Shown here piece by piece: positions 17,381 to 25,658 of a stretch of DNA of 64,000 nt. A program made the position numbers and the translations under genes. Each line of letters starts with the position of its first letter. Within the stretch, counting starts at the first letter, position 1. The notes under the pieces are model-generated. The model was given only the letters and a program-made list of their open reading frames with translations, was not told the DNA's origin and did not search any database. This stretch comes from Paenimyroides marinum (GTDB lineage: Bacteria; Bacteroidota; Bacteroidia; Flavobacteriales; Flavobacteriaceae): the NCBI RefSeq assembly GCF_900108395.1, contig NZ_FNXE01000007.1, positions 1 to 64,000 of the forward strand, in the 5' to 3' direction.

Positions 17381-18264
17381 AAAGATTTTTTCCTGTATAT
17401 GTCCGCGTTCCGCTTATATTCTTTCTGTCATTTGGTTTAATAGAATATCTGATAGATTCTGGAGACAAGCCTGCATTTATAGAATATCCTTCGGTATTAT
17501 TGCTTTTAGGTTTGATATTATTGGTTTTGATTGCTATTGAAATTGTAGTCAATGCATCGAATAACATCTTAAATCAGTTAATGACACCTGAAGAGCGTGC
17601 AGAAAAAGAACGATTAGAAAACATGCCTTTTTCGCAACTTCCGGCAATAAAGAAATTGTTGCAAAAACTAACGAAATCTAAATCTATTAAAGAAGAAAAA
17701 GAGATAGAATTAGAACACGAATACGACGGAATCAAAGAATTAGATAATGTTTTGCCGCCATGGTGGGTTTACCTGTTTTATTCAACGGTAATTTTCGGCG
17801 TGATTTACTTAGGAAAATACCATTTGTTTGGTGGCGAAAATCAATATCAAGAGCTTGATAAAGAATTGGCAATTGCCCAAAAAGAAATCGAAGAATATAA
17901 AAAGACCGCACCCGATTTATTAACGGCTGACCAAGTGGTATTGTTAACAGAACCGGCTGATATTGCTGCAGGTAAAGCCTTGTTCGACTCTAACTGCGTG
18001 GCGTGTCACCGTGCCGATGGAGGTGGAGGTATCGGTCCCAACCTTACCGATGAATATTGGATTTTGGGTGGCGATGTAAAAGATATTTTCAATACCATTA
18101 TGGAAGGCGGTAGAGACGGTAAAGGTATGGTAGCGTGGAAACAACAAATTAAACCTACCGATATTCAAAAAATAGCGAGTTTTATTTTAACGCTTCAAGG
18201 TACAAACCCTGCCGATGCCAAAGCACCTGAAGGCGATAAAGTTGCTCCTGTTGCAACAAATTAA
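17377..18264 (+). CDS. ccoP: cbb3 cytochrome oxidase subunit III, one-haem CcoP
   Basis: A 295-residue membrane-anchored cytochrome c that delivers electrons to CcoN. Two N-terminal helices (about 8-24 and 32-55) precede a cytosolic linker, then a third helix near 128-145 after the family motif DNVLPPWWVYLFY, then a periplasmic cytochrome domain with a single CVACH (Cys207) and GKGMVAW carrying the likely methionine ligand. Proteobacterial CcoP has two haems; only one site exists here, as in other Bacteroidota. It overlaps ccoQ by 4 bases and is followed by a hairpin before ccoG. Confidence 0.95.
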   Translation: MKRFFPVYVRVPLIFFLSFGLIEYLIDSGDKPAFIEYPSVLLLLGLILLVLIAIEIVVNASNNILNQLMTPEERAEKERLENMPFSQLPAIKKLLQKLTKSKSIKEEKEIELEHEYDGIKELDNVLPPWWVYLFYSTVIFGVIYLGKYHLFGGENQYQELDKELAIAQKEIEEYKKTAPDLLTADQVVLLTEPADIAAGKALFDSNCVACHRADGGGGIGPNLTDEYWILGGDVKDIFNTIMEGGRDGKGMVAWKQQIKPTDIQKIASFILTLQGTNPADAKAPEGDKVAPVATN

Positions 18265-18330
18265 ATTTTAATTATAAAAGATAGTATTTCTGTTAAAAGT
18301 AAAGACTGTTTTTTCAATGATTAGTTTTAT

Positions 18331-18373
18331 TTTTTTCCGCAGCCTTTTGTAAAAAGGAAGGCTGTGGTTTTTC
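18331..18373 (+). terminator. Terminator between ccoP and ccoG
   Basis: Stem ccgcagcctt (18337-18346) pairs with aaggctgtgg (18358-18367, one G-U pair) around an 11-nt loop and is followed by TTTTT. No TAnnTTTG promoter is seen before ccoG, so partial read-through may set a lower level of the downstream assembly genes. Confidence 0.7.
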
Positions 18374-18400
18374 AAAAGGAAACTAATAAAATACAAAAAA

Positions 18401-19819
18401 ATGAGTAAGGTAGCCGACGATAGTTTTAGAGACAGTATCGGAACAATTGATAAAGAGGGAAAAAGAGCCTGGGTATATCCTAAAAAGCCCGAAGGTAAAT
18501 ATTACAACAAGCGTAAAATGGTCAGTTATTTACTGTTAATCGTTTTATTTGCTGCACCGTTTATCAAAATAAACAACAATCAATTGTTTTTGTTTAATGT
18601 GCTGGAACGAAAGTTTTCTATTCTCGGATTTACGTTTTGGCCGCAAGACTTTTACATTGTTGTAATTGCAATGATTATAGGTATTGTATTTGTTGCATTG
18701 TTTACCGTTGCTTTTGGTCGCATTTTTTGCGGATGGATCTGTCCTCAGACTATTTTTATGGAAATGGTTTTCAGAAGGATAGAATATTGGATAGAAGGTG
18801 ACCGCGGAGCACAAATCAGGTTAAACAAACAACCTTGGAATAAAGAAAAAGTTCGAAAAAAAGGCATTAAATGGTTCTTGTTTTTTATCATTTCATTTCT
18901 AATTGCAAATGTGTTTCTTGCTTACGTTATTGGTTCAGACCAAGTGTTGCTGATGATAAAACACGGTCCGCAAAAACATCTTTCTACATTAATAGCATTA
19001 TTGATATTTACCGGGGTATTTTACTTTGTATTTGCATGGTTTAGAGAACAGGTTTGTATCATTGCTTGTCCGTACGGACGTTTACAAGGTGTTTTGTTAG
19101 ATGAAAAATCAATCGTTGTGGCGTATGATTATGTACGGGGAGAATCAACAAACGGACGGGCAAAATTCAGAAAAAACGAAGATCGCACCGAAAAAGGAGT
19201 AGGAGATTGTATCGATTGTTTCCAATGTGTACATGTTTGCCCCACAGGAATCGATATCAGAAACGGAACGCAGTTAGAATGTGTAAACTGTACTGCTTGT
19301 ATTGATGCGTGTGATCATATAATGGAATCGGTAAATATGCCAAAAGGATTGATCAGATACGCATCGGAATCTGAAATTTCAAAAAAAGAAAAATTTCAGT
19401 TTACCGCCCGCATGAAAGGATACAGTGCCGTATTGCTTATTTTGATAGGTATTTTAACCGGCTTATTGTTTTTACGCAGTAATGTTGAAACCAAAATTCT
19501 GCGATTACCCGGACAGCTGTTTGAACACAAAGGCGAAAATATCAGCAATGTTTACACGTATAAAATAGCCAATAAAACCGCCCGTGATTTTGATGAGGTT
19601 ACCATTAAGCTGATCCAACCCGAAGGAAAAATAATTTTGGTAGGTAACAAAATGATAAAAATACCAAAAGAAGGAATGGTTCAGGGAACGTTGTTTATAG
19701 AAATTCCGCAAAAGCTTTTACAAAGTGATAAAACCGAAGTACAGCTCGAAATTTATAACAACGAAGAATTAATAGATCAAACAAAAACCAATTTTTTGGG
19801 ACCAAGAAGTTTTAATTAA
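18401..19819 (+). CDS. ccoG: cbb3 oxidase accessory iron-sulphur protein CcoG
   Basis: A 472-residue membrane protein of the CcoG/RdxA family that reduces Cu(II) to Cu(I) during cbb3 assembly. Several membrane helices surround CGWICPQTIFMEM near residue 110 and CIIACPYGRLQG near 222. Two ferredoxin-type 4Fe-4S motifs follow: CIDCFQCVHVCPTGID near 270 and CVNCTACIDACDHIM near 298. The C-terminal third is an Ig-like periplasmic domain. It starts a second part of the locus with ccoH 13 bases downstream. Confidence 0.95.
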   Translation: MSKVADDSFRDSIGTIDKEGKRAWVYPKKPEGKYYNKRKMVSYLLLIVLFAAPFIKINNNQLFLFNVLERKFSILGFTFWPQDFYIVVIAMIIGIVFVALFTVAFGRIFCGWICPQTIFMEMVFRRIEYWIEGDRGAQIRLNKQPWNKEKVRKKGIKWFLFFIISFLIANVFLAYVIGSDQVLLMIKHGPQKHLSTLIALLIFTGVFYFVFAWFREQVCIIACPYGRLQGVLLDEKSIVVAYDYVRGESTNGRAKFRKNEDRTEKGVGDCIDCFQCVHVCPTGIDIRNGTQLECVNCTACIDACDHIMESVNMPKGLIRYASESEISKKEKFQFTARMKGYSAVLLILIGILTGLLFLRSNVETKILRLPGQLFEHKGENISNVYTYKIANKTARDFDEVTIKLIQPEGKIILVGNKMIKIPKEGMVQGTLFIEIPQKLLQSDKTEVQLEIYNNEELIDQTKTNFLGPRSFN

Positions 19820-19832
19820 AAATTTATACAAG

Positions 19833-20276
19833 ATGAAATTCAATTGGGGAACCGGTATTGTAATAGGTATTATATCTTTTATGGTATTTATCTTACAATA
19901 TGTTATTCGTGTACAGGTTGATCCACAATACGATAACGAATTAGTTACTGAAAATTATTATCAGAAAGAACTGGAAGTAAACAGCAACTTTGTTCAAAAA
20001 CAAAACGCTTTAAGCTTAACCGGTTTAGATATTAAAACCACACAAAAGGGCATTGAAATATATTTCCCTGAAGCTTTTAAGGCACAGGATATAAAAGGAA
20101 ATATATCCCTATACAGACCATCGAACCAGGCTCTTGACCAGACATTTCCATTAAATTTGTCGTCAAATTATTTGCTTATACCTAAATCCCGCCTGGTCGA
20201 TGGTCGTTGGGATATCTCATTAAACTTCAGTTATAAAGATACAACATATTTAAAAGAACAAACATTGGTTTTATAA
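19833..20276 (+). CDS. ccoH: FixH/CcoH-type oxidase assembly protein
   Basis: A 147-residue protein with one N-terminal helix (about 6-25) and a periplasmic beta domain. The motif DNELVTENYYQKELEVNSNF-like near residue 35 is typical of the FixH family, which helps maturation of the cbb3 oxidase. It lies 13 bases after ccoG, and its TAA shares its last base with the ATG of the next gene. Confidence 0.9.
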   Translation: MKFNWGTGIVIGIISFMVFILQYVIRVQVDPQYDNELVTENYYQKELEVNSNFVQKQNALSLTGLDIKTTQKGIEIYFPEAFKAQDIKGNISLYRPSNQALDQTFPLNLSSNYLLIPKSRLVDGRWDISLNFSYKDTTYLKEQTLVL

Positions 20277-20971
20277 TGATTATTCCGTTGCTATTGGGCT
20301 TATTCAGCAGTCTGCATTGCGTAGGTATGTGCGGACCCATAGTACTGGCATTGCCTGTACATAACCTAACCATTGAGCAAAGAACACTGCGTATTATTGC
20401 TTATCATTTAGGAAGAATAGGTATGTATGCTTTGCTGGGAGCTTTTTTTGGAACCGTAGGTAAAGGGTTGTTCATAGCCGGATTTCAACAAAATATCTCT
20501 ATTTTATTAGGAGTTTTATTGATTCTTTTTGTACTCTTTTTTAAAGAACGATATTTACAAAACACATTGATTTTTAATTCTAAATGGTACTTTAAATTTA
20601 AATCGCTTTTTAATATCGTCATTAAAAAAAGAACCTTAGGTTCATTTGTCGTATTAGGGTTACTCAACGGATTATTACCTTGTGCCATGATTTACACTGC
20701 CTTGTTTGGAGCTACTGCTACACAAGGCACATTGCAAGGATCCCTGTTTATGTTTTGGTACGGTTTGGGCACGATACCTTTGTTAACTGTAATAGCCTGG
20801 GCAGGTCAATGGGCAACCGCCACACACAAGAAAACCTTTAAAAAGCTAACATCTGTATTTTTAGTATTAACAGGTATCTTGTTAATTATCCGCGGATCAG
20901 GAATAGAGATTCCTTACATTGCGCCATCTACCTTGCAATTATTTATCTCAGGCAACCCACAGTGTTTTTAG
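20276..20971 (+). CDS. TauE/SafE-DsbD_2-type membrane protein
   Basis: A 231-residue protein with about six membrane helices. The N terminus carries the conserved GLFSSLHCVGMCGPIVLALP, and a second matching half carries LGLLNGLLPCAMIYTALFGA near residue 130, giving a CcdA/DsbD-like two-fold repeat with cysteines in the membrane. Databases label such proteins sulfite exporter TauE/SafE or DsbD_2/UreH-like. Its fixed place at the end of cco operons suggests a role in copper or thiol handling for the oxidase; this is inference. It overlaps ccoH by 1 base and is the last gene of the operon. Confidence 0.85.
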   Translation: MIIPLLLGLFSSLHCVGMCGPIVLALPVHNLTIEQRTLRIIAYHLGRIGMYALLGAFFGTVGKGLFIAGFQQNISILLGVLLILFVLFFKERYLQNTLIFNSKWYFKFKSLFNIVIKKRTLGSFVVLGLLNGLLPCAMIYTALFGATATQGTLQGSLFMFWYGLGTIPLLTVIAWAGQWATATHKKTFKKLTSVFLVLTGILLIIRGSGIEIPYIAPSTLQLFISGNPQCF

Positions 20972-20986
20972 AGTAATTAGAAATGT

Positions 20987-21382
20987 TTATTGAGTATTAC
21001 TGATTTCTATCTTTTCAAATAAAAATTTCCTGGAACCCGCTTGTACATTATTATCTACATCGGTAGTAATATTCTGGAAACTTTCAAAAAGTTTATATCC
21101 GTTAAAAGCAAGGAAATTAAGTGCTTCTATTTCAGAGTTAAATCTTTTTTCTTCATTATTTTCCTTTACGACAGCCAGATCTTTTAATTTTTTTCCGAAT
21201 GTTAAAGCAGGAATCTGACCATAATCAATCAAAAGATATGATGAAGTAAATAGTGTTTTTGGTTGAAATTCAACAACAATATATTTAGCAGGAAGATCCT
21301 TTAACGAAATTTGATTAACTTCTTGAGCCTGGATTAATTGAGAAGAGATAAGGAATGTGAGAATGTATATAAAATGTTTCAT
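20987..21382 (-). CDS. Secreted hypothetical protein
   Basis: A 131-residue protein with a signal peptide over residues 1-19 (MKHFIYILTFLISSQLIQA|QE). The mature part mixes beta strands and helices and has no motif I recognise (KYIVVEFQPK, AFNGYKLFESFQNI). Its end lies 15 bases from the end of the TauE-like gene transcribed toward it. Small exported proteins of this type are common in flavobacteria and mostly uncharacterised. Confidence 0.75.
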   Translation of the reverse strand: MKHFIYILTFLISSQLIQAQEVNQISLKDLPAKYIVVEFQPKTLFTSSYLLIDYGQIPALTFGKKLKDLAVVKENNEEKRFNSEIEALNFLAFNGYKLFESFQNITTDVDNNVQAGSRKFLFEKIEISNTQ

Positions 21383-21420
21383 AAAATTTAATTTTTATGA
21401 CCTAATACAAACTTCATTCC

Positions 21421-21447
21421 AAAAAAAATCAACCCAAAAGGTTGATA
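21421..21447 (-). terminator. Terminator after SRP RNA
   Basis: Stem atcaacc (21428-21434) pairs with ggttgat (21440-21446); an A run at 21421-21428 becomes the U tract of the minus-strand RNA. Confidence 0.8.
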
Positions 21448-21451
21448 AAAA

Positions 21452-21547
21452 TGGCAAGCGACCTACATCGCACCGCTACAACCACATACCTTTGCTGCGT
21501 TCCCACCCTGGAGGAGTCTGCAGGAGCTGGTCGTGTAGGACTTGCCG
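21452..21547 (-). ncRNA. ffs: Signal recognition particle RNA (4.5S-type)
   Basis: On the minus strand the two ends pair (GGCAAG at 21546-21541 with CTTGCC near 21458-21453) to form one long hairpin. Its tip holds the SRP signature: CAGG on the 5' side, a GGAA tetraloop in GGTGGGAACGC, and AGCA on the 3' side. This is the short bacterial SRP RNA that binds Ffh and guides membrane protein insertion. A promoter with correct -33 and -7 boxes and a strong terminator frame it. The ends are accurate to a few bases only. Confidence 0.92.
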
Positions 21548-21550
21548 TTG

Positions 21551-21580
21551 CAAATATACAAACAAATTATATTTAAGCAA
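21551..21580 (-). promoter_or_regulatory. Promoter of SRP RNA
   Basis: On the minus strand, TTG at 21580-21578 is separated by 19 bases from TATATTTG at 21558-21551. This fits the Bacteroidota consensus well and places the start site close to the predicted RNA 5' end. Confidence 0.7.
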
Positions 21581-21636
21581 GCCTTTTGTTAAATAAAAAA
21601 AGCGTTGTATTATTGTATTATTAATTAAAAGCAATA

Positions 21637-22701
21637 ATGAAAAAATATAAATACTTAGCATTCTTTGCGTTATCAGTACTTATTGTAGCTTGTGAAAAGG
21701 AGAAAAAAAATGTAACTATCGATTCGTCAAAATTAAAGCAAACGTATGCTTTAAGCGAAGATGTTGTTTTACAGTTAGATAGTAATTCTGCAAGCGGGAT
21801 TGACTCTGTTCAATATTTTGTAAACGATCGTAAAATAGGATCAGTTAAAGAAAATAATGCTTTAACGTATAATTTATCTAATGTAAAATATGGCGTACAA
21901 AATATTAAGGCAATTGCTTTCGAGAACGGAAACCCTTATGAAGCATTGATTGAAATCGACGTTTTGTCTCACGTTCAACCTGCCGTATATTCATACACCG
22001 TTGTAAATACCTATCCGCACGATATAAAAGCCTATACGCAGGGGTTAGAATTTTATGGAGATATTTTAATTGAAAGTACCGGAAACGGAGAAGGCATAGG
22101 AACGCGTACCAAAGGAAAATCGAGTGTGCGTAAGGTAAATCCTAAAACCGGTGAGGTGATTAAGATGAATGAATTAGATGATACAATTTTTGGGGAAGGA
22201 GCTACTGTTCTGAATGATAAAATATATCAGCTGACATATAAAAACAATGAAGGATATGTTTACAACATAGAAACTTTAGAGAAAGAAAAAACGTTGCCCT
22301 ATTTTCAAAAAATGGAAGGTTGGGGATTAACAAACGATGGAACGTATTTATACATGACCGATGGAACGGATAAGGTTTATAAATTAGATCCTGAAACTTT
22401 TAAAATGATTGATTATTTTGTGGTTTCAACAAATCGTGGTACTGTACCGGCGGTAAATGAATTAGAATGGGTAAATGGTGAAATTTTTGCAAACTTTTAT
22501 GGTCAGGATGCGTTAGGAATTTTTAGTCCGGTTGATGGGGCTGTAAGTGCGGTAGTAGATCTAAGCGAATTAAAAAGCAAAGTTACACCACACCCCGATT
22601 TAGATGTTTTAAACGGAATTGCCTACAATAAAAAAACCGATACGTTTTTTGTAACAGGAAAAAACTGGGATAAAATGTTCGAAATTAAAATAAACAGATA
22701 A
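21637..22701 (+). CDS. Glutaminyl-peptide cyclotransferase, lipoprotein
   Basis: A 354-residue lipoprotein with a lipobox (SVLIVAC|EK, Cys at about 19) that would anchor it in a membrane. An Ig-like N-terminal region (about 25-110) is followed by a five-bladed propeller typical of plant/bacterial glutamine cyclotransferases: YPHDIKAYTQGLEF near 129, GEGATVLNDKIYQLTYK near 187, GWGLTNDGTYLYMTDG near 228 and LDVLNGIAYNKKTDTFFVTG near 325. The enzyme turns N-terminal glutamine into pyroglutamate on exported proteins. It is a single gene with a terminator at 22707-22731. Confidence 0.9.
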   Translation: MKKYKYLAFFALSVLIVACEKEKKNVTIDSSKLKQTYALSEDVVLQLDSNSASGIDSVQYFVNDRKIGSVKENNALTYNLSNVKYGVQNIKAIAFENGNPYEALIEIDVLSHVQPAVYSYTVVNTYPHDIKAYTQGLEFYGDILIESTGNGEGIGTRTKGKSSVRKVNPKTGEVIKMNELDDTIFGEGATVLNDKIYQLTYKNNEGYVYNIETLEKEKTLPYFQKMEGWGLTNDGTYLYMTDGTDKVYKLDPETFKMIDYFVVSTNRGTVPAVNELEWVNGEIFANFYGQDALGIFSPVDGAVSAVVDLSELKSKVTPHPDLDVLNGIAYNKKTDTFFVTGKNWDKMFEIKINR

Positions 22702-22706
22702 CAAAA

Positions 22707-22731
22707 ACCGTCCAATTCTGGACGTTTTTTT
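22707..22731 (+). terminator. Terminator after glutaminyl cyclotransferase
   Basis: Stem cgtcc/ggacg (22709-22713 with 22720-22724) is followed by seven Ts. Confidence 0.75.
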
Positions 22732-22833
22732 GTTTTAAGAACACAAAATTTACCTTAAGGAGAAAGATTATGTGTTTAAAATGAAAGTGTAAAAATCAAA
22801 TAAAATTAATACCCCTTATTACTAATAACTTCG

Positions 22834-22841
22834 TAATTTTG
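22834..22841 (+). promoter_or_regulatory. Putative -7 box for ndh
   Basis: TAATTTTG fits TAnnTTTG, 23 bases before the ndh ATG. No -33 TTG was found at the usual spacing. Confidence 0.5.
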
Positions 22842-22864
22842 CATAAACAACAAACAATAGTAAT

Positions 22865-24160
22865 ATGCTGAATATTCCAGACTCTAATAACCCCAGAGTT
22901 GTAATTATAGGTGGCGGATTTGCCGGTGTTTCATTAGCACGAAAGTTAAAAAATAAAAATTTTCAGGTTGTTTTGTTAGATAAGCATAATTATCACAATT
23001 TTCAACCCTTGATGTATCAGGTAGCAACCGGCGGATTAGAATCGGGAACGATTGCTTATCCGATTCGTAAAATTGTTAAAGAGCATAAAGAAGCATTCTT
23101 TAGGATGGCTTTGGTTGAAGAAATAGATACGGAAAATAAAAAAGTATTAACCGATATTGGTACGATTTATTACGATTATGTAGTCATAGCAACAGGTTCT
23201 ACCAATAATTATTTCGGAAATAAAGAAATTGAAAAGAACAGTATGGTAATGAAAACCATACCCGAAGCTTTAAATATACGGAGTTTGATTCTTGAAAATT
23301 TTGAACTGGCTTTGCAAACCAATAATATGGAAGAGCGTAAGACCCTGATGAATTTTGTTATTGTTGGAGCTGGACCAACGGGAGTGGAGTTGGCAGGTGC
23401 ATTGGCAGAAATGAAAAATGCCGTTTTTCCTAAAGATTATCCCGATTTAGATCTTTCAATGATGGAAATCAATCTGATTCAGGGCGGAGAACGGATTTTA
23501 GATGCAATGACCAAAAAATCGTCAAAAGCAGCAGAGAAATTTTTGAAAGAATTAGGTGTAAAAATCCATTTAAATACCATTGTTACCAATTATGATGGTG
23601 TAACTATTGAGACGAAAGGTGGCTTATCTATTAAAACACAGGCTGTTATTTGGTCGGCAGGGGTAAAAGGAGCACCGGTTGACGGTATTTCGCAGACTTT
23701 AGATCGTGCTACCCGAATCAAAGTAAATGAATTTAATCAGGTAGAAGGTTTTACAGATATTTTCGCATTGGGCGATGTAGCGGCAATGTACGGAGAAAAA
23801 TATCAGTACGGACATCCAATGATGGCACAACCTGCTATTCAGCAAGGAGCATTGTTGGCAGAAAATTTAGAACGTTTAGAGAAAAAGCAATCGCTTAAAA
23901 AATTTGTATATAACGATAAAGGTTCCATGGCAACAATCGGTAGAAACAAAGCTGTTGTAGATTTGCCTAAACTGCATTTTAACGGAGTTTTTGCATGGTT
24001 TGTATGGATGTTTGTCCACTTATTCTCATTAATCGGATTTAAAAATAAAGCATTGGTATTCTGGAGCTGGGTGTACAATTATTTTGTTTTTGATCGCGAA
24101 TCGCGTGTAATCATTCGTCCGTATCGTAAAAACAGAGATATTAAAACAGATGACAATTAA
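22865..24160 (+). CDS. ndh: Type II NADH:quinone oxidoreductase (NDH-2)
   Basis: A 431-residue flavoprotein that oxidises NADH and reduces menaquinone without pumping protons; bound to the inner face of the membrane. The FAD-binding motif VIIGGGFAGVSLARKL is near residue 13 and the NADH-binding motif FVIVGAGPTGVELAGALAE near 165. The family motif IFALGDVAAM is near 300 and a C-terminal hydrophobic amphipathic anchor lies around 375-405. It overlaps the convergent DUF3810 gene by 4 bases. Confidence 0.94.
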   Translation: MLNIPDSNNPRVVIIGGGFAGVSLARKLKNKNFQVVLLDKHNYHNFQPLMYQVATGGLESGTIAYPIRKIVKEHKEAFFRMALVEEIDTENKKVLTDIGTIYYDYVVIATGSTNNYFGNKEIEKNSMVMKTIPEALNIRSLILENFELALQTNNMEERKTLMNFVIVGAGPTGVELAGALAEMKNAVFPKDYPDLDLSMMEINLIQGGERILDAMTKKSSKAAEKFLKELGVKIHLNTIVTNYDGVTIETKGGLSIKTQAVIWSAGVKGAPVDGISQTLDRATRIKVNEFNQVEGFTDIFALGDVAAMYGEKYQYGHPMMAQPAIQQGALLAENLERLEKKQSLKKFVYNDKGSMATIGRNKAVVDLPKLHFNGVFAWFVWMFVHLFSLIGFKNKALVFWSWVYNYFVFDRESRVIIRPYRKNRDIKTDDN

Positions 24161-25224
24161 TGGTGTGGATATTTTTTATTGTAATTAATCAACAATCCCA
24201 CAAATTTATTATATGACTGAATGCCGTCTTTTTGGTTGTTAATCTTTAAAAACCGACCGTAAAGATGTTTAAAAAAATACGAAGAAATGTTTCGCTTACT
24301 TTGCCAAAATAGTTCGCTTTCCAAAATATTTTGTTGAACGCCTACATTTAAACGGTTAAAAAGTAACTGATACGTTTCTTCGTTTTCATTTCGGTACTGT
24401 TTCAAACAATATTTTAAAGCATATAAATTAGCGGCATATTTAAATTTTACGTTTTCGCTTTGCAGCAGTACCTGATAACCAAAGAAATTAGCTTCGGTTT
24501 CACTCGATATTCCCAATTGATGTGCCATTTCGTGGGCCACTGTTACCGGCATTCCTATTGTCGGAATTTGAATATTTACCTGATTTTCGTGTGTAAACGG
24601 ATTAAAATATCCGCTAAATCCGGTATATGATTGTAAAGCCGAATAAAACGATGGCTTTACATTGTTAATTTTATTAGTTGTAAGAATCTTTTTTAAATGA
24701 TCGGGCAGTTTGGCGTAATTTAATTTTGCATTTTTATTGAACAATTCCAAATCTTTTTCAATCACCACTTTTTGAAGAGAACCTCCGGTAATTAACAAAT
24801 GTTGATGGTTTACGATCATAGTCAGCTTGTTGGTCAGCGTTTTTAAATCTTCCATGTCGTAATCGCGATCTAATTCTAATTGATAGGCAATCGAGTATTT
24901 ATAGTTGTTAAAACCCCAAAACAACTGAAAAATTCCGAAAAATGATGCAATCGCAATCATTAAAAAAAAAGACAATTTCCGAAATAATCCCTTTTTAATC
25001 AGCATAACGATTTTATAAATAACAAAAACAATAATTACGGCATAAAACACGTCGCCTAAAGAAAAAGAAAACAGATTTGTTACTGTGTGCAACAATTGAT
25101 CTAAAAATGTATAAAATCGCTGATTGTAATATGTTGTGAAAAATTCCGGAAAACCGGGAGCTAATAAATAAGCTATACACACAACAATAATCAATCCGAT
25201 TAAAAAAAAATATTTTTTTTTCAT
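24157..25224 (-). CDS. DUF3810 membrane protein with HExxH motif
   Basis: A 355-residue protein of the DUF3810 family, restricted mostly to Bacteroidota and Firmicutes. Three membrane helices occur near residues 5-24, 55-78 and 85-107. A zinc-protease-like motif HEMAHQLGI lies near 232, preceded by the family segment YTGFSGYFNPFTHENQVNIQ. It may be a membrane metallopeptidase, but no substrate is known. Its stop overlaps the ndh stop region by 4 bases in convergent orientation. Confidence 0.85.
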   Translation of the reverse strand: MKKKYFFLIGLIIVVCIAYLLAPGFPEFFTTYYNQRFYTFLDQLLHTVTNLFSFSLGDVFYAVIIVFVIYKIVMLIKKGLFRKLSFFLMIAIASFFGIFQLFWGFNNYKYSIAYQLELDRDYDMEDLKTLTNKLTMIVNHQHLLITGGSLQKVVIEKDLELFNKNAKLNYAKLPDHLKKILTTNKINNVKPSFYSALQSYTGFSGYFNPFTHENQVNIQIPTIGMPVTVAHEMAHQLGISSETEANFFGYQVLLQSENVKFKYAANLYALKYCLKQYRNENEETYQLLFNRLNVGVQQNILESELFWQSKRNISSYFFKHLYGRFLKINNQKDGIQSYNKFVGLLINYNKKYPHH

Positions 25225-25261
25225 TTAGGGCATTTATTTAGAATAAATAAAAATTAATAAT

Positions 25262-25269
25262 TATATTTG
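25262..25269 (+). promoter_or_regulatory. Putative -7 box for the ferredoxin-like gene
   Basis: TATATTTG matches TAnnTTTG, 21 bases before the ATG at 25291. A start site downstream of it excludes translation from the earlier TTG at 25267. Confidence 0.55.
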
Positions 25270-25290
25270 TACTCGTTAAAGATAAGAATA

Positions 25291-25554
25291 ATGAGTAAAT
25301 GTAAATCTTTTGATGAAGTAATTTATTTTTGCGATGGAAAGAAATGCTGCAGATACAATGAAGAAGCAAAATCATGTTTAAAAGAATTACTAAATGACAC
25401 AGGTTTAAACAAAAATGTTTTGTTAGAAAAAATGAAATGCCAGGGAATGTGTAAAAGCGCACCGGTTTTTTACATTAATTCAGAAAAAAAATATAAGAAA
25501 GAAGTTACCAAGAAAAAAGCAAAAAAATTATTTGATAAATATATAGTTGCTTAA
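25291..25554 (+). CDS. Thioredoxin-like [2Fe-2S] protein
   Basis: An 87-residue protein with cysteines in the pattern C-x4-C (Cys14, Cys19) then C-x3-C (Cys50, Cys54 in KCQGMCKSAP). This is the [2Fe-2S] ligand arrangement of thioredoxin-like ferredoxins and NuoE. Two further cysteines are at 20 and 29. The lysine-rich C terminus is short. It stands alone with its own promoter and terminator, so its electron partner is unknown. The start at 25291 is chosen because the promoter overlaps the longer open frame. Confidence 0.8.
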   Translation: MSKCKSFDEVIYFCDGKKCCRYNEEAKSCLKELLNDTGLNKNVLLEKMKCQGMCKSAPVFYINSEKKYKKEVTKKKAKKLFDKYIVA

Positions 25555-25586
25555 CTTAAAATTAATTATTGTTTTATTTTGTATGT

Positions 25587-25621
25587 AGCCATTTTAAACT
25601 TGTTTTAAAGTGGCTTTTTTG
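25587..25621 (+). terminator. Terminator after the ferredoxin-like gene
   Basis: Stem agccattttaaa (25587-25598) pairs with tttaaagtggct (25604-25615, one wobble) and is followed by a T run. Confidence 0.75.
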
Positions 25622-25633
25622 TTTGATAATAAC

Positions 25634-25641
25634 TAACTTTG
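25634..25641 (+). promoter_or_regulatory. Putative -7 box for pepD
   Basis: TAACTTTG fits TAnnTTTG, 17 bases before the pepD start. It follows the preceding terminator directly. Confidence 0.5.
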
Positions 25642-25658
25642 ATTAAAATTTAAAAGAT

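Noticed and set aside
21357-21661. Open frames on both strands (79 and 61 codons) over 21357-21661
   Set aside because: They run through the SRP RNA hairpin and its terminator; no start signals fit and the RNA structure explains the sequence.
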